Part shown: piece after piece, positions 36,936 through 50,120 of the stretch | Numbering within the stretch: position 1 is the first letter of the stretch | Layout of the letters: the number at the start of each line of letters is the position of its first letter | NCBI GenBank assembly: GCA_051294375.1 | Contig: CM119264.1 | Span: forward strand, 22,386,709 to 22,450,708 | Length of the DNA stretch: 64,000 nt | Reading direction: 5' to 3' | From: Paraspadella gotoi | Lineage: Eukaryota; Chaetognatha | The notes under the pieces: model-generated | Databases searched by the model: none | Told to the model about the DNA's origin: nothing | Seen by the model: the letters and a program-made list of their open reading frames with translations, nothing else | Translations under genes and position numbers: made by a program

Positions 36936-36944
36936 GTAGGCATA

Positions 36945-37047
36945 TGTGACGCAAGGATTGGCCTGTGCCGACTTTAGCACTGACGGTCATTGAAGATGTA
37001 GTGATTTACTGTGAGAGAGAGAAGAGCAGAGAGCAGAGAAGAGAGAG

Positions 37048-37081
<34 letters not shown>

Positions 37082-37870
37082 ATAAAATTGGGTGAAAAAG
37101 TTCGTCTCCTACGAAGACTCGGCTGATTGAGAAGTTGAAGGGGCAGGCCGGGACCCTGAACCGGAGGAAGGATGTTTGTGAAGTCGTAATTGCGTGAGGG
37201 GGGGGGAAAGGTGAGTAGTGGAGGAAGGTAAGGGGAGAGAGAAGAGAGAAGGAACGAGAAAAGTGATGGAGAGATAGGTAGAAAACTTTGTTGAATTCAA
37301 CTTGGAGAACGAAGTGGAGAAAAAGTGGAGTGAAGAAAAATAAAAGGTAGGGGGGTGGGAGATATAAGAAAAATGAAATCTAAAGCTTGCAGAAACCTGT
37401 TATGTTATTATCTTGCAAGTGTGATGGAGGCCTTAAACCACCAAAGCCTGTCCAAAGTCAGGGACAAGATAGCTTATTTATTAAATGGATGGATAATTTT
37501 TATATTGGTTGTACCAATTTCATAGATATAAAAAAGTGAAAAAATTAAAAAGACAAATTACTAAGATTAATATCGAGAGTTTGTGAAGTTAGACCTCTAT
37601 TATCGAGTTTAAACAAATTTAATATTTTAATACATTCGCAAACGCAGGTGGATTGAGCCAATCAGCCGTCGAGGAGGCGCCAAGGTCTGGCAGCCAATCG
37701 AGCGCGAGTTCCTCCAGCCAATCAGGACGCGGGTTGGCAAAGGTCGACTCTGCCTCTGGCCCTCTGCATGCAGCGGTGAACTTAATCAACAAAGGACCAG
37801 CCCTCTCTTCCGCGTATTACGCAGACGACGCCGCCAGTCACGTGCTCTCTCTCTCTCTCAAAGAGAGAGA
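36945..37870 (-). repeat. Noisy inverted A spacer
   Basis: Reverse complement of about 12,850-11,860 with many indels. It includes three CCAAT words and breaks off in a CT/GA tract at the join with block P copy 2. Confidence 0.85.
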
Positions 37871-37873
37871 CTG

Positions 37874-39297
37874 TTGGAAAAATTTCAGTCTAGATCCACT
37901 CGAATGCCTGGTTCTTCCCAGGTCGAGAATTCTAAACCGCAATCCCGGTTTCCATAGTTCCTATATGTTCTTGGAAATCCGCATTTTTTTACACGTTCAT
38001 CGACGGTGCCGCCAAGCGACCAGAAACATTACTTGATTGAAATAACGAAAGCAGATAGGGATTTACAGTTATGATATATGAGTAATTGACAATGCAGCGC
38101 CACCTGAGAGCTATATTTCGCGAACGCATCAAACAGGTGTAATGACTCATGCGTTGGGAAGGCCCATAATACGTCCACAGCTAGCTCCACAAATGACGGC
38201 TGTGGGGCAGCCAGTCATCAACGACAGCCCGATAAGCAGGTTAGGCAATTGTCAGAACATTTTGGGCGAATATAATACAATAATATAACATGTAATTTTA
38301 AAGTTTAAAAAAGGAAGCGAAAGATAAATTGAATAAGACAACTGGGGCCGGTCAATTCTCGATGGTTTTTTTTGTGATATATAATATATAATACACTTTA
38401 CTTTACTTTACACAACTTAAATTTGATGTTTTAATATTGATATTCGCAAAAACTGTTAAAATCACCATATGATGATCATGATAATGATCTTCTTTTAACG
38501 GTTTTGAGCGCACACATAAGGCGGAATAGGTGCGCAAAGCGAAAGGTGAGACGCGAGCGGACGATGGTAGGCTTTGCGGTCTTGTCTCGAGTGAAATAAA
38601 TTGGGGGATAGTCGTTCAGGCCAACTTGGCGAAAAAGTTAAAAGCGAGCTCAAGAAGAAATAAATAGACTTAGGAATGTTCGAATTTATTTTCTCAAAAA
38701 CGTTCGAGGCTCTATTCTGTCTTCAGTTACGGAAAATACGCTCTGGCCGCCGCTATTGCCATGCCATCGTCACTTCAAGTGTTGGTCATCCTTGGCTCCG
38801 TCATCGGCACCAGACCTTTGGCATCAGCGGTCCGGAGGCCGGTCCAACCTCGGCGGCTCTTGCTCTTCTTGTTCTGCTGCTGTTTTCGTTTCTGTCCATC
38901 GGAAGATCGCAGTCGCAAAGAGTTTCAGTCGGAAATTCCACTTAAGACTTTTAAAGTTTACATAAAATTTTGCATTTTCACACAAAAATCAAATGGCGAA
39001 TGACGTAGCGTAGCCTGATAGGTGTACAGTCTTGTCTTGTTTCGGACGATGTGTTTTTTAATATAACATTGGCTTTCTTTCTTAAATCGTTTAATTTTCC
39101 GATACCAGTACTATAATTTAAAACCCTATATAATTATTTTAATCTAAATCTAGGATGTATCAAATTAGGATTTGGCCTGTAAAGAGCATTAATGAATGTC
39201 GAAAATTAAAAAGTGGGGCTTTTTTGCTTTGGTCGCTTCATGTTTAAGATTTATCTGTATTGCTGAATTTTTCATGTCATAGGGAAAAAAAGCTTTT
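37874..39297 (+). repeat. Block P, noisy copy
   Basis: Follows 7,338-8,706 throughout with small indels, then joins inverted B at a CTTTTTCG/TCTCGCC boundary. Confidence 0.88.
38091..38912 (+). pseudogene. Broken copy of the cysteine-rich membrane-protein gene
   Basis: Both exons of the 7,549-8,352 gene are present (38,091-38,239 and 38,727-about 38,912) with the same splice sites. Indels shift the frame in each exon and the original stop is lost. The breaks may be sequencing error rather than decay, because the surrounding block has the same indel density in non-coding DNA. Confidence 0.7.
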
Positions 39298-39390
39298 TCG
39301 TCTCGCCACCATTTGGAAATGTAACTTTACATATACTCTCTCTCTCTTCTCTCTCTCTCTCCTCTCGTCTCTCTCTCTCTCTCTCCTCTC

Positions 39391-39424
<34 letters not shown>

Positions 39425-40691
39425 CCTCTACCCCTCCTCTCGCCTTTGATTGGTCTTCCCATCACGGACGCTTCCAAATAAGAAAAGTTCAAGAGTTCAA
39501 ACCTTTTCTCCGCGTCAACGAATCTTGTTTTGCTCCCCTCGTCCCATCGAGGAGCCGAAGAGGCCTAAATTTTTGAGGGAAAAGAGGAGTGGAATTTAGC
39601 TCCTGACTGGAGCAATGTTGTTTAAACAACGCTGAATTTAGATTTCGAATGGGTCTGCATAAATATATATTTAATTTTACTTGACTGACAATTAATTTTT
39701 TGGGTTCGATCAAAAAAATATGTACTATGTCCCCGCACTGATAATGTTTTTACTAATTTTGTAACCAACCTGTAACTAAAAATTACGCAGAATAAAAAAG
39801 TCTATCTCTACACTTTGAAGGAAATAAGTATACTAATGAAATAAATCGAGATTGCAAAGAGCCAGTTCACTTTTTTTTGAGAGCGATGATAAAGCTTGAC
39901 GATTTAAATGACAATGACAAATGACGATAATATAAGACAAAAGGCTGAGCAATTCGGCCAGAAATGAACTAAGAACATGAAAAAGACGAGTCACGAAACC
40001 GGTCGATGCCATCTCAGACCACCACGAACGTTCCTATCTCTCATCTCAGCCACTCCAATCCTCGCTGACTAAATTGCCATTGTTGATGCCATCAAATCCA
40101 ATCAGCGAGTCGTCGTCGTCGTCGTGTCGCTCAGTCGTCGGCGGTCGTCCGTTCCTTCATCAGAAGCCGTAAATACCGGCGTTTCTTTTAGCCTTCGTCC
40201 ATGCTCAACTCCCCTCAGTCCCTTCTTCCTGTCATCCGTTCCGATCCCGCGGTACCCCGGTCCTTAGTCCCAGCGAAATCGCAACTCAGCCGTGCAATCC
40301 GCAACCCCTTTCGCGTCCCTCCCGCACGCCCGGCAGCTTTAAACGACTCCCCCTCTCAATCGCAGTCCCCCTCCCCCACCGCCAGCTCTAGAAAAGACGC
40401 CGTTCTCAGCGCCCTCGCTTCGGTCGTCGGCCATTAGAAAAGGCAAATGGGCCTTTCTGCTCGAATAATCCCGTTAACGCTCTCCTGCATTACAGACCGG
40501 TGGCTCGTGGGGGTCGACGACGACGAGGCGACGAAACGACGGCGACCGATAACAATAACAACGGAGCGATGATAAAAAGCAGAAACGAACTTGGAAGAAA
40601 TCGAGGGTCTTCGGATGGAGAAGAGAATCCTGATTTGGATTACGTCGTCGAAAACTAAACTCTGGAGAACGTTACGCGGAGAGAGGGAAGG

Positions 40692-40750
<59 letters not shown>

Positions 40751-41162
40751 AGGAGAGCGAGAGATGAGAGAGAGAGAGACAGAGACAAAAAAGACAGAGA
40801 AAAAGAAGACAAAGAGAGAAAACATTTGTTCTCAAAATCGGAAAGAAAAAGAAACTTTAGAGCTTAAGTCGCTTTCAAGACTATCGAGGCAGGAAAGGTC
40901 GGCAAAGTGTTTTGTGAGGCGCTGAAGCGTTGCTCGCATTGGCAGCGTCTGACGTCAAGGGCGGAAGCAGGCCAGTGGCGGTCGGAGGCTACGCCGGTGG
41001 CGGCGTTAGCGGAGGTGGCAGCGGCGGGAATCAGAAAAAGATCGGCGCAGTCAGAACGTAGATGCAAAGATGCGGGTTCAATTCCGCTGCCGAACTCAAG
41101 GTCGACTCGCGAAGACTCGAATGCAAATTCGATGTTTCATTCCATTCTCGCATGTTTCGGAG

Positions 41163-41210
<48 letters not shown>

Positions 41211-42040
41211 GAGAGAGAGAGAGAGAGAAGAGAGAGAGAGACGACTGAGGCCATTAATGCATAAACGACCTCGGTGGAGATTCAGAAAACTCGCCAAACA
41301 ATTTTTTCTTTTCGACGAGTTGCGAAGGGTTTTTATGGGCTCGTTTCTACTGTAGTTGATTTTAACTTAACGGTGCTTGCGTTAAAAACGTTTTTTGCAT
41401 TTACTCTTTCTCTCCTCACTCTCTCTCTCTCTTTCTCCCTTTATCTCTCTCTTTCTCTCTGCTCTCTCTCATCTCTCTCTCTCTCTCTCTCTCTCTCCTG
41501 CTCTCTAGACTTTAACCTTTTCCAATTCAACCTCTATTTCCGTCCTCCCATTTCCGCTTACTGCCATTTCCGCTTCTCTCCCTCCTTCGCCTTCACTTTT
41601 TTGTTTTGAAACCCCTCATGATGAAGGCGCCCCTTCTCTCGCCCCCGCGGAAAATGAGAGGTTAACGAAGGACTCGAAGGTCTCTCTCTCCCTTCTTTCT
41701 TTCTATCATCTCTCTTTCTCTCTCTTTCTATTTATCTCTCTTTTTCTTTTCTCTCTCTCTCTCTCTCTTCCTCATCTCTCTCTCTCCGTCTCTCTCTCTC
41801 TCGTCTCTGCTCTCTCCCTCTCTCTCTCTCCTCGTCTCCTTCTCGCGCGCTGGCCGCACACGCGCGCCGCGACGTGTATGGGCAAAACTGCCCCGAATAA
41901 GAGAAAAAACAAAAAGTCTCAAAACCTCAATTCTCCATGCGAGGCTTAGGCGGGGATTTGGGGCGGAAATCTCGTTTGAACGAGCTTTTATTTATCGGTC
42001 ATTCCAATATCGAGAAGAGATGGAAGAAGAGAGGAACGGA

Positions 42041-42085
<45 letters not shown>

Positions 42086-42102
42086 GAGAGAGAACGAGAG
42101 AG

Positions 42103-42133
<31 letters not shown>

Positions 42134-42293
42134 AGAGCGAGGAGAGGAGAGGAGCATCGATTTCGGTGGAACCCCACCACAGTCCTCTTCCGCCCAAAAA
42201 AATAATTTAAAATAACTTTTTTTTGAACAGGTAAAGAGATTAAGAGTTTATGTCTCAACGACCTCAAATGGAACGTTCAAAATGGAGACGGTC

Positions 42294-42352
<59 letters not shown>

Positions 42353-43760
42353 GAAGTAGCATTATCGTCCATTTCCGTTTCTTTTTTTTTCTCTCTCTCT
42401 CCCTCGGTGCGCCAATTTCCTTCCTCGACGACGTAAATCATATCAGGTAACTGATTGGGAGGTCAAAAGGACCGCCCCACTTCAATTTAACCATTTTTTT
42501 TTCTTCGTCCCTTAATCCGATGCCGACGATTTACGATGACGACGACGAAGACGACGACGACGACAAGGAAGAGACTGAATACGGAAAGGTTATGACTCGC
42601 GTCGTCTAATGTAGTCTATTGTTTTGTGAAGAACAAAACAGCAACAACAAACAAAGTTACACGCAGAATAAAAGAAAAAACAAAGCTGAGATAAAGAATC
42701 GAGCAATCAGAACCCATTGACGACGGCTGGAAAACAACAAACAATTCACAAAACAACAACAAACTTCCGCGAAGTCCAAATTGACCAATTGACGTCTCCC
42801 TGTCTACGTTCCAGCCCCTGTCGAGGCGACGATTCCCGACCAATGACTGGCGTTGTGAAGAATATAAATTGATCCAATAGAGGCCGAGAAAGAGAAGCGA
42901 CAGTCTAGAGCCGGACACCTCTTCCGCCTTTGAGAGATGAGGTTGCGAGGTGAAATTGTCGAAGCGAAGAGAGTTTTTTCGCCGATCGGAGATTGGCCGC
43001 TAGGCGCCTCTGCCCCCCTGTATCATCCTGCCGTCGAACCGCTCACGGTAACGAAAAGTTGGCGACCGCACCGCCGGGTTTTTCGCGTCGCGGAACCAGG
43101 AGTTGAGAGGCTGTATCGGGAATCGAATCCAAAGACTGACCCTCAAGTCTCGAATCCTTTTTTTTTTTTTTTTTTTTTTAAATTTGAGCAATCTCCGTTT
43201 TTCGAAGCGAATACGATGCCTGACCTTTCCGCCGTTAGCGCTGTTTCGGCTGGTGGTTTAACTTATAGAACTGTCTCGGTTTTTAACCTCCTAGTAAGAG
43301 ATGACAGAAAAAAATCAAATCACATTATAAATATTTTTAATTTTAATTTCATTTAAAAGTCAAAAATAAAGATTTAAGAGACCCTCCCATTTTGAAGACA
43401 TGTCACTTTCGTTTCGATTAGGTTCCATGTTTCCGAGTCGCCAAGTTTTTCTTCCCTCGCCCAACGAAAAACCCTTTTTTTTTTCTCGTCTCCAACGAGG
43501 CCCTAAAACTCTGCTACTTCTCTATTTCGTTCATATTCCTCACGCCCCGCACAAGTGTTTTCAGAGTTCCAACTTTATTTTCTATTCTCCCAGACCCCAC
43601 ATCCTTGCCCATTCCCTCCCCTCCTCTTCACCTTCCTGCCTCCGCCTCCACCAAAAACAATCTGACGAGAAAGGGTAACATGGAGGAAGCGTGTCAACCC
43701 GCGCGAATCCATTAAGGAAGAAATTAATGAACTGGCATGACTTGCTGGCCTGATGAGGCG
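39298..43760 (-). repeat. Repeat segment B, inverted copy, half clean
   Basis: 39,301 to about 41,980 is the reverse complement of 18,345-15,670 with a constant coordinate sum (57,646). From about 41,990 to 43,760 the match to 15,650-13,830 becomes noisy. Confidence 0.9.
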
Positions 43761-46700
43761 TCGGCGACCCTTCCGGGGGAGAAAGCGGGGGGGGAGGAGA
43801 GAGAGAGAGAGAGAGAGAGAGAAGAGAGAGAGAGGAGAGAGAGGGGAAGAGAAAAGGGAGGAAGGAAAGAGGAGAGGGAGAAAAAAATAAATCACAAAAG
43901 GAAAAGAGAGAGGGAAGAAAGAGAGAAAGGGAGAGAGATATGAGAGAGAATAGCAAGGAATAAAAGCAGTAGGTTGGGTAGAAGCAACTCAGATAGATAG
44001 AGGAGTAGTCGAGGGATAATAAAAGTTAAATATAGTCAAAAGAAAGAGAAGACTGATAAGTAGATAGGGTTTTCTTTCACAGACTTTTAATTAACCAATA
44101 ATAAAAAAAATACATAATAATGAGCGAATAACCAGTACAGCTAGCTAAAATAATAATACTACGTATTGGAAGGTACCTACTAAAATAAATATAAGCACAA
44201 TTTCTTATAACTCAATAATAAGTGAGTGCCGAAAGCACACGCGCAGCCGAGAAAGCAAGGGTCCAACAGAAGCAATTTGTGGGCCTGATCGATTATTAAA
44301 GTTTATCGCGAAAATGTTCTTCTAGAAAATCCACTTTAATGCACCGGGTCCTTGCTTGAGTTCTCCTCTTGGATGTCGTTTGTTTTTTCTTTCCAATCGT
44401 TGCATCTGGTCTGTAATCTCGCTTGCATATGAAATATTATATTCTCTCATCATTATATTTTATTATAGTATGAGTTTATCATATGGTCATTATATATATA
44501 TATAATTGTGTTGGGTGTTATATATTGGTATTTACATGGCTTGCATCAAAAAATAAAAATTAAGTAGTGATAATGTTGAGTCTGCCTAGGATATGGCTCT
44601 GGTGCCGACTAATATTGGCTACATAGTATACTTGTGAGAAAATTTGAATAACACATAATGGTGGAGATGCTAGGAGAGTTCCTACTTGGTGAAAGAAGAA
44701 AAGCACGCATGAGAGAGACGAGAGTAAGCGAGACGAGAGAGATTTGCTCATGTCTCCATTGCTTACTAATTTCTTTTATTTTGTAACCCGAGCTCGCTCT
44801 CAGCTCTAATCCTATGCTAGTAATCTACCCATGCATCGACTGCGACGATAGAGAGAGAAGAGAGAGGAGTAGAGTAAGAGAGAGAGAATAAAATTGGGTG
44901 AAAAAAGTTCTGTCTCCTACGAGACTCGGCTGATCTGATTGAAGTTGAAGGGGCAGGCCGGGACACCCTGAACCGAGAGGAAGGATGTTTGTGAGTCGTT
45001 AATTGCGTGAGTGGGGGGTGGAAAGGTGAGTCAGTGGAGGTAAGGTAAAGGGGAGAGAGAAGAGAGAAGGTAACGCAGAAAAGTGATGGGAGATAGGTAG
45101 AAAACTTTGTTGAATTCAACTTGGAGAACGAAGTGGAGACAAAACGTGTGAGTGAAGAAAATATAAAGGTGAGTTTTGGGGGTTGGGAGATATAAGAAAA
45201 ATGAAACTTAAAGCTTTGCAGAAAACCTGTTATGTTATTATCTTGCAAGTGTGATGGAGGCCTAAACCACCAAAGCCTGTCCAAAGTCAGGGACAAGATA
45301 GCTTATTTATTAAATGGTATGGATAAGTTTTTATATTGGTTGTACCAATTTCATAGATATAAAAAAGTGAAAAAAATTAAAAAGACAAATTACTAAGATT
45401 ATATCTGACGAAGTTTGTGAAGTTAGACCTCTATTATCTGCAGTTTAAACAAATTTAATATTTTAATACATTCGCAAACGCAGGTGGATATGACGCAATC
45501 AGCCGTCGAGGCGAGGCGCCAAGGTCTGGCAGCCAATCGAGCGCGAGTTCCTCCAGCCCAATCAGGACGCGGCTTGGCACAACGCACTCTGCTCTCGGCC
45601 CTCTGCATGCAGCGGTGAAACTTAATCAACAAAGGACCAGCCCTCTCTCTCGCGTATTACGCAGACGATCGCCGCCGTAGCTCTGCTCCTCCTCCCGACT
45701 TTTCTCGCCCGGAGAGGGTTGTCGCGACTCATCAGGCCAGCAGTCATGCCAGCAAATTCTATTATTTCTGATATGTCAACTTAATGGATTCGGGCGCCCC
45801 GGTTGACCACGCTTCTTCCTGCTTATTCTCTTTCTCGTCGAGATTGTTTTGGTGAGGGGGAGGACAGGCGTAGGGGGGGGGAAGAGGTAGGGGAGGGAAG
45901 GGAATGAGGGGGGGGTGGAGAGAATAGAAGAATAAAGTTGGAGTCTGAAACACTGTGCGGCCGTGGGAATATGAACGAAATAGAGTAAGCAGAGTTTTAT
46001 GCACTCGTGGAGACGAGAAAAAAAAGGGTTTCGTTTGGCGAGGGAGAAACTTGGCGACTCGGGAAACATGGACTCATCGATACGAAATGACATTGTCGCT
46101 TGCAACATATGGGAGGTCTGCCTTTAAAATCTTTATTTGACTTGTTACATGAAATAAATATTAAAAATTTATTAAATTTGATCTTTTTTCTGGTCATCTC
46201 TTACTAGACGGTTTAAAAAAAAACCTCCGATGGACAGCTAAAGTTAAAGCCAAAGCCAAACAGCGCTAACGGCGGAAAAGGTCGCAGGCATCGTATTCGC
46301 TCGAAAACCGAGATTGTCTCAGTATATAAATAAGCAAAAAAAAAAAAAAAAAAAGCAAGGATTCGAGATGAGTGGTCCAGTCCTTGGATTCGAGTTCCGC
46401 ATAAGGCCTCTCAACTCGCGGTCGCGACGCGAAAAACCCGGGGTGCGTCGCAATTTCGTTGACGGTGACCGGCAGAAGAGGGGGGGGCAGAGGCGCTGCG
46501 GCCAAATCTCCGATCGCGAAACCCTCGCACCTCATACTCTCAAAGCGAGAGTGTCCGGGCTCTGACGTCGCTCTGCTTTCTTCGGCCTCTTATTGTCAGA
46601 AGTTTATTTCCTTCACAACGCCAAGTCATTGTCGGTAAACCGTCCGCCTTCGACAGGGTGAAGTAAGACAAGGAGACGTCAATTTGGTCAATTTGACTCG

Positions 46701-47945
46701 GAATTGCTTGTTGTTTTTGCGTGGTAATTGTTTTGTCTTTTTTCAGCGCTTCAATGGGTGTTGATTCGCGATTTTCTTTTCATCTCAGCTTTGTTTTTTT
46801 TATTCTCAGGGGTGTTAACTTTTGTTCTTGTTGTTGCTCGTTTTTGTTGTTCTTCACATAACTACAATAAAGAGACTACATTAGGACGACGCGATGTTCA
46901 TAACCTCTCTCGTATCTTAGTCTTCTTCCTTGTCACTGTCGTCGTCGTCGTCGTCGTCATCGTAAAATCGTCGGCATCGGATTAAGAGACTCGAGAAAAA
47001 AAAATGTTAATTGAAGTGGGCGGGCCCTTTTGCCTCCCAATCAGTTACCTGTATGATTTACCGCTGTGGGGAAGGAGATTGGCGACGCGAGGGAGAGAGA
47101 GAGAAAAAAACAGAAACGGAAATTGCGTACGCATTAATTGTTCTTCTCGTCGATTCTCTCTCTCTCTCTCATGCTCTCTGCTCTCTCTTCTGCTGCCTCT
47201 TCTCTCTCTCTCTCTCTCTCTCTCTGACCGTCCTCCATTTGAAATGTTCCATTTGAGGTCGTTGAGACATAAACTTTACATCTCTTTTAACCTGTTCGAA
47301 AACACGAGTATTTTACTTTTTTCTTGGAAGAGGTACTGGTGGGGAGTTCTCATTTCGCGCAAATTCGATCTTGCCTCTCTCTGCCCCTCTCGTTCTCTCT
47401 AGCGCTCCATTGCTCCCTCCATCTCTTGTCTCTCCTCATCTCAACTCTCTCTCCCTCTCTCTCGTCTCTCTCTTCTTCTTCTCCTCTCTTCTCTCCTCTC
47501 TCCTCATCTCCTCCTCTTCCGGTCTTCTTCTCTTCTCTTCTCCGTCCTCTCTCTCCTCCGCTTCCCGTAATTCTTCTCGGGTCAGTCCCATCTCCTCGCA
47601 TCCGTCTCTCGCCTCCTCATCTCCGTTCCCCTCCGCTCGTGCTACTCCGTTCTCCTCTCTCTCTTTTTCTNNNNNNNNNNNNNNNNNNNNNNNNNATCTC
47701 TCTTCTCTCTTCTTCTCTCTCTCTACTCTCCTCTCTTCTTTTTTTTTTCCCCTTTTTTTTTCTCATCCCCTTTTTTTTATCTTTTCTCAATCAGGATTCC
47801 AATCAAGGGAATCCCAGTCTGCGTTACCCGTCCATCAAAGTTGGTTGAATAAAAGAAACATTCTTTTTCTCACTCGCCGGTCTCCGCTTCTCGCCTGGCT
47901 TCTCTTCTCTCTCTCTTCTCTTCTCTCCCTCAGAATTTTATCAAC
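43761..47945 (-). repeat. Repeat segment A, inverted copy, mosaic
   Basis: About 44,080-44,815 and 45,650-47,670 match A without visible differences. The stretch between them is noisy and makes the copy 97 bases shorter than A1 between anchors 11,768 and 12,876. Past the 25-N gap it continues noisily to about 47,945, then leaves A. Confidence 0.88.
47671..47695. other. Gap of exactly 25 N
   Basis: Marks the switch from clean to noisy inverted A sequence. Confidence 0.97.
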
Positions 47946-48530
47946 ACGATTTTCTCCAGATTTCTGAAAATTTCTTTAGATTATTTTCCCATGCTCATCA
48001 GGACACACAAGCAGAAGAAACTCTGGAGGAGAGGAGTGGGAAAGAGAAGAGAGGAGAGAGAGAGGAAAGAAGAGAGCAAGACGAGAGAGGAGAGGAAGAG
48101 AAGAGAGGAGAGAGAGAATGAAGAAAAGAGCGAAAGAGAACAGAAGAGAGAGAGAGAGAGAGCAGCAGAAAGATAGAGAGCCGGAGAGAGACGACGGAGG
48201 AGAGAGAAAGAGAGAGAGAGAGATCCTTCTCTCCCATTCAAGATTTGTTGTCGCAATCATTGGCCAGCAAAGCATTTGCGTTTGCGTTTTTTCCCCTTTC
48301 GTCAGTCCATTGCAAAGAGTTACGTCTTCACTACCACAATTACATAGTCTTCTTCTTTTTTTAACTTTTCTTCCATCCTCCCCTTATTTTCCCCCCTCCG
48401 CCTCCCCCCTCCCGTCTCTCCTACTTCCCCCTTTTTCTCTCTCCTCGTTTTTCTGTGTTTTCGATTTATGCTGACTGGTCATTCGATTAGAATTTATTGG
48501 CCATGTTCGCGACCCGATGACCCCAAACAA
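47745..48530 (+). repeat. Repeat C, copy 1
   Basis: Direct, indel-rich match to 57,285-57,960, from a poly-T/CATCCCC stretch through a GA tract to a TTCGATTTATG word. Its first 200 bases overlap the outer end of inverted A. Confidence 0.8.
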
Positions 48531-48559
48531 ACTTGAGTAGCTTTGGATTCCACCTTCCG

Positions 48560-48720
48560 AGAGCAGAGAGAGAGAGAGAGAGAGCTAGAGAGAGAGGAGA
48601 GAGAGAAGAGCAGAGCAGAAGAGATGAGAGAGAGCAGAGAGATGAGAGAGAGAGAGAGGGAAGGAGAGATAGTAGAGAGGAGACAAAGCCGATTGTTGAA
48701 GAGGGAGAAGGGGAAGAGGG
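48560..48720. repeat. Impure GA microsatellite
   Basis: Purine-rich GA repeats with CAGAGC interruptions. The frames across it are artefacts. Confidence 0.85.
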
Positions 48721-49640
48721 GATGTAGCTAATGACGGTAGAGAGAAAATAACCTTAACAGCAAACAAATGAAATAAGTTAAAAAAAGATTTAACTACGAT
48801 TTATTATACGAACTTGGCCAATGGCCAAAAGCGGCCAGCTGCACCTTTTAGCACAAATAATAATTCGCGTAGGGAATTTTGGCAATTAAAATTGAAAGAC
48901 GGCAGAAGTAGCGCTGGTTGGATGGTTGGTTGAAAAGCTGTCGTTGGAAATTGAAGAATGGACAAGAAATTTGGAAAGAAATGAGGCCGGGGTAAAAAAA
49001 TAAAAATTCACATTGAAATAAAAAGGATGAGCATTTGTTTGTGGGGCTAGAAAAACTTTAGTGAAAACACTATTCCTAAGAAAGTTTCATGTGAAATATT
49101 GTTTAAGTTGGATTAAATAGATAAAGTTAAATACAAAAATAAATCAAGTTACATGATATGGTTGCGAGCAAGTGTCTGTTGCTTGAATTAATTTTGATGT
49201 TCCAACAAATAATGGAATAACAACAAATAAAGAAATAATGAAGTTAAAGTGGAAAAAAATGCTTTAAAAATTATGAATGGTGAAAATTGCTTAAAAATGG
49301 TAGTTAAATGAAAGCAGCGCCAGTGTGTGCGGAACGAAGAAGCGGGAAAAAGTGACGTTGGGTAAGTTGAGACGAGTAATGAAGCGGCAAAGGGTGAATG
49401 GTAGAGAGGAGAGAGATGAGAGAGAGAGAGCAGAGATGAAGATGAGAGAGACGGAGAGAGAGAGATGAGAGAGAGAGAGAACAAAATTTGGGTCGAAACA
49501 CCGAAGGTGTAGACTGACGGAAATCTCATTTTGAAAAAAAAAAGTTTTATGAATGGCTCGTCATGACGGGAGACCACGGAAAATTATCATAAATTACGCG
49601 GCTTTATCGGAAAGCAGTTAAACCAAATTGGATATCAGAA
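48721..49640. other. No supported gene
   Basis: AT-rich DNA with one GA tract at 49,400-49,480; nothing else seen. Confidence 0.4.
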
Positions 49641-50120
49641 CTGGAGAGGAAAATGGAAAGGAAGGAAAGGAAGCGTAGCAGAAAGAAAGTGCGAAAATGA
49701 TTGAAAAGAAAAGCGACTGAAAAGAAAAAAATATGGTTTTAGAGCGAAAAAAAGAATGAAAAAAAAGGAAAAAAGAAAGATATTATTGAAAAAGGAGGAA
49801 TAAATGGAGGAAAGGAAGAAGGAAAATTCTCGAAAGACCACAGGAATAGAAGAGTGGGGAGTAGAAGTGGGCATACGCAAAAGGCTTCTGCTGGCAGTTG
49901 TTCTCCCAAATAAAAAAAACATTAACACATCGATTAGCTCAATTGAAGCTCAATGAGCAAGTCAATCTGAATCTTTTAAGATTTATTAACACAAGTTTTA
50001 CGTATTCGAGTTTCAAATTTAGAGAAACGGAAGTTACAATTAGGTTAAAAATTTCTAAAGATACATTTACATCAATTTTTTCACCATCGATAAAAAACTT
50101 TTTTAAAAAAATCAAGTAAA
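49641..50120 (+). repeat. Repeat D, copy 1
   Basis: Diverged direct match to 61,560-61,740 and 62,680-62,990. Shared words include GCATACGC, TCAATGAGCAAGTCAATCTG and GATACATTTACATCAATTTT, in the same order. Confidence 0.65.

Noticed and set aside
43733-43800. Hammerhead-ribozyme-like CTGATGAG followed by GAAA at the repeat arm end (also 11,790 and 63,572)
   Set aside because: No stem II closes between CTGATGA and GAAA with the required C before GAAA, and the spacing differs among copies.
8712-47945. Possible LTR retrotransposons or a CRISPR-like array in the repeat region
   Set aside because: No reverse transcriptase, integrase or protease motif, no paired LTRs, and no short regularly spaced repeats with unique spacers; repeats are kilobase-sized.
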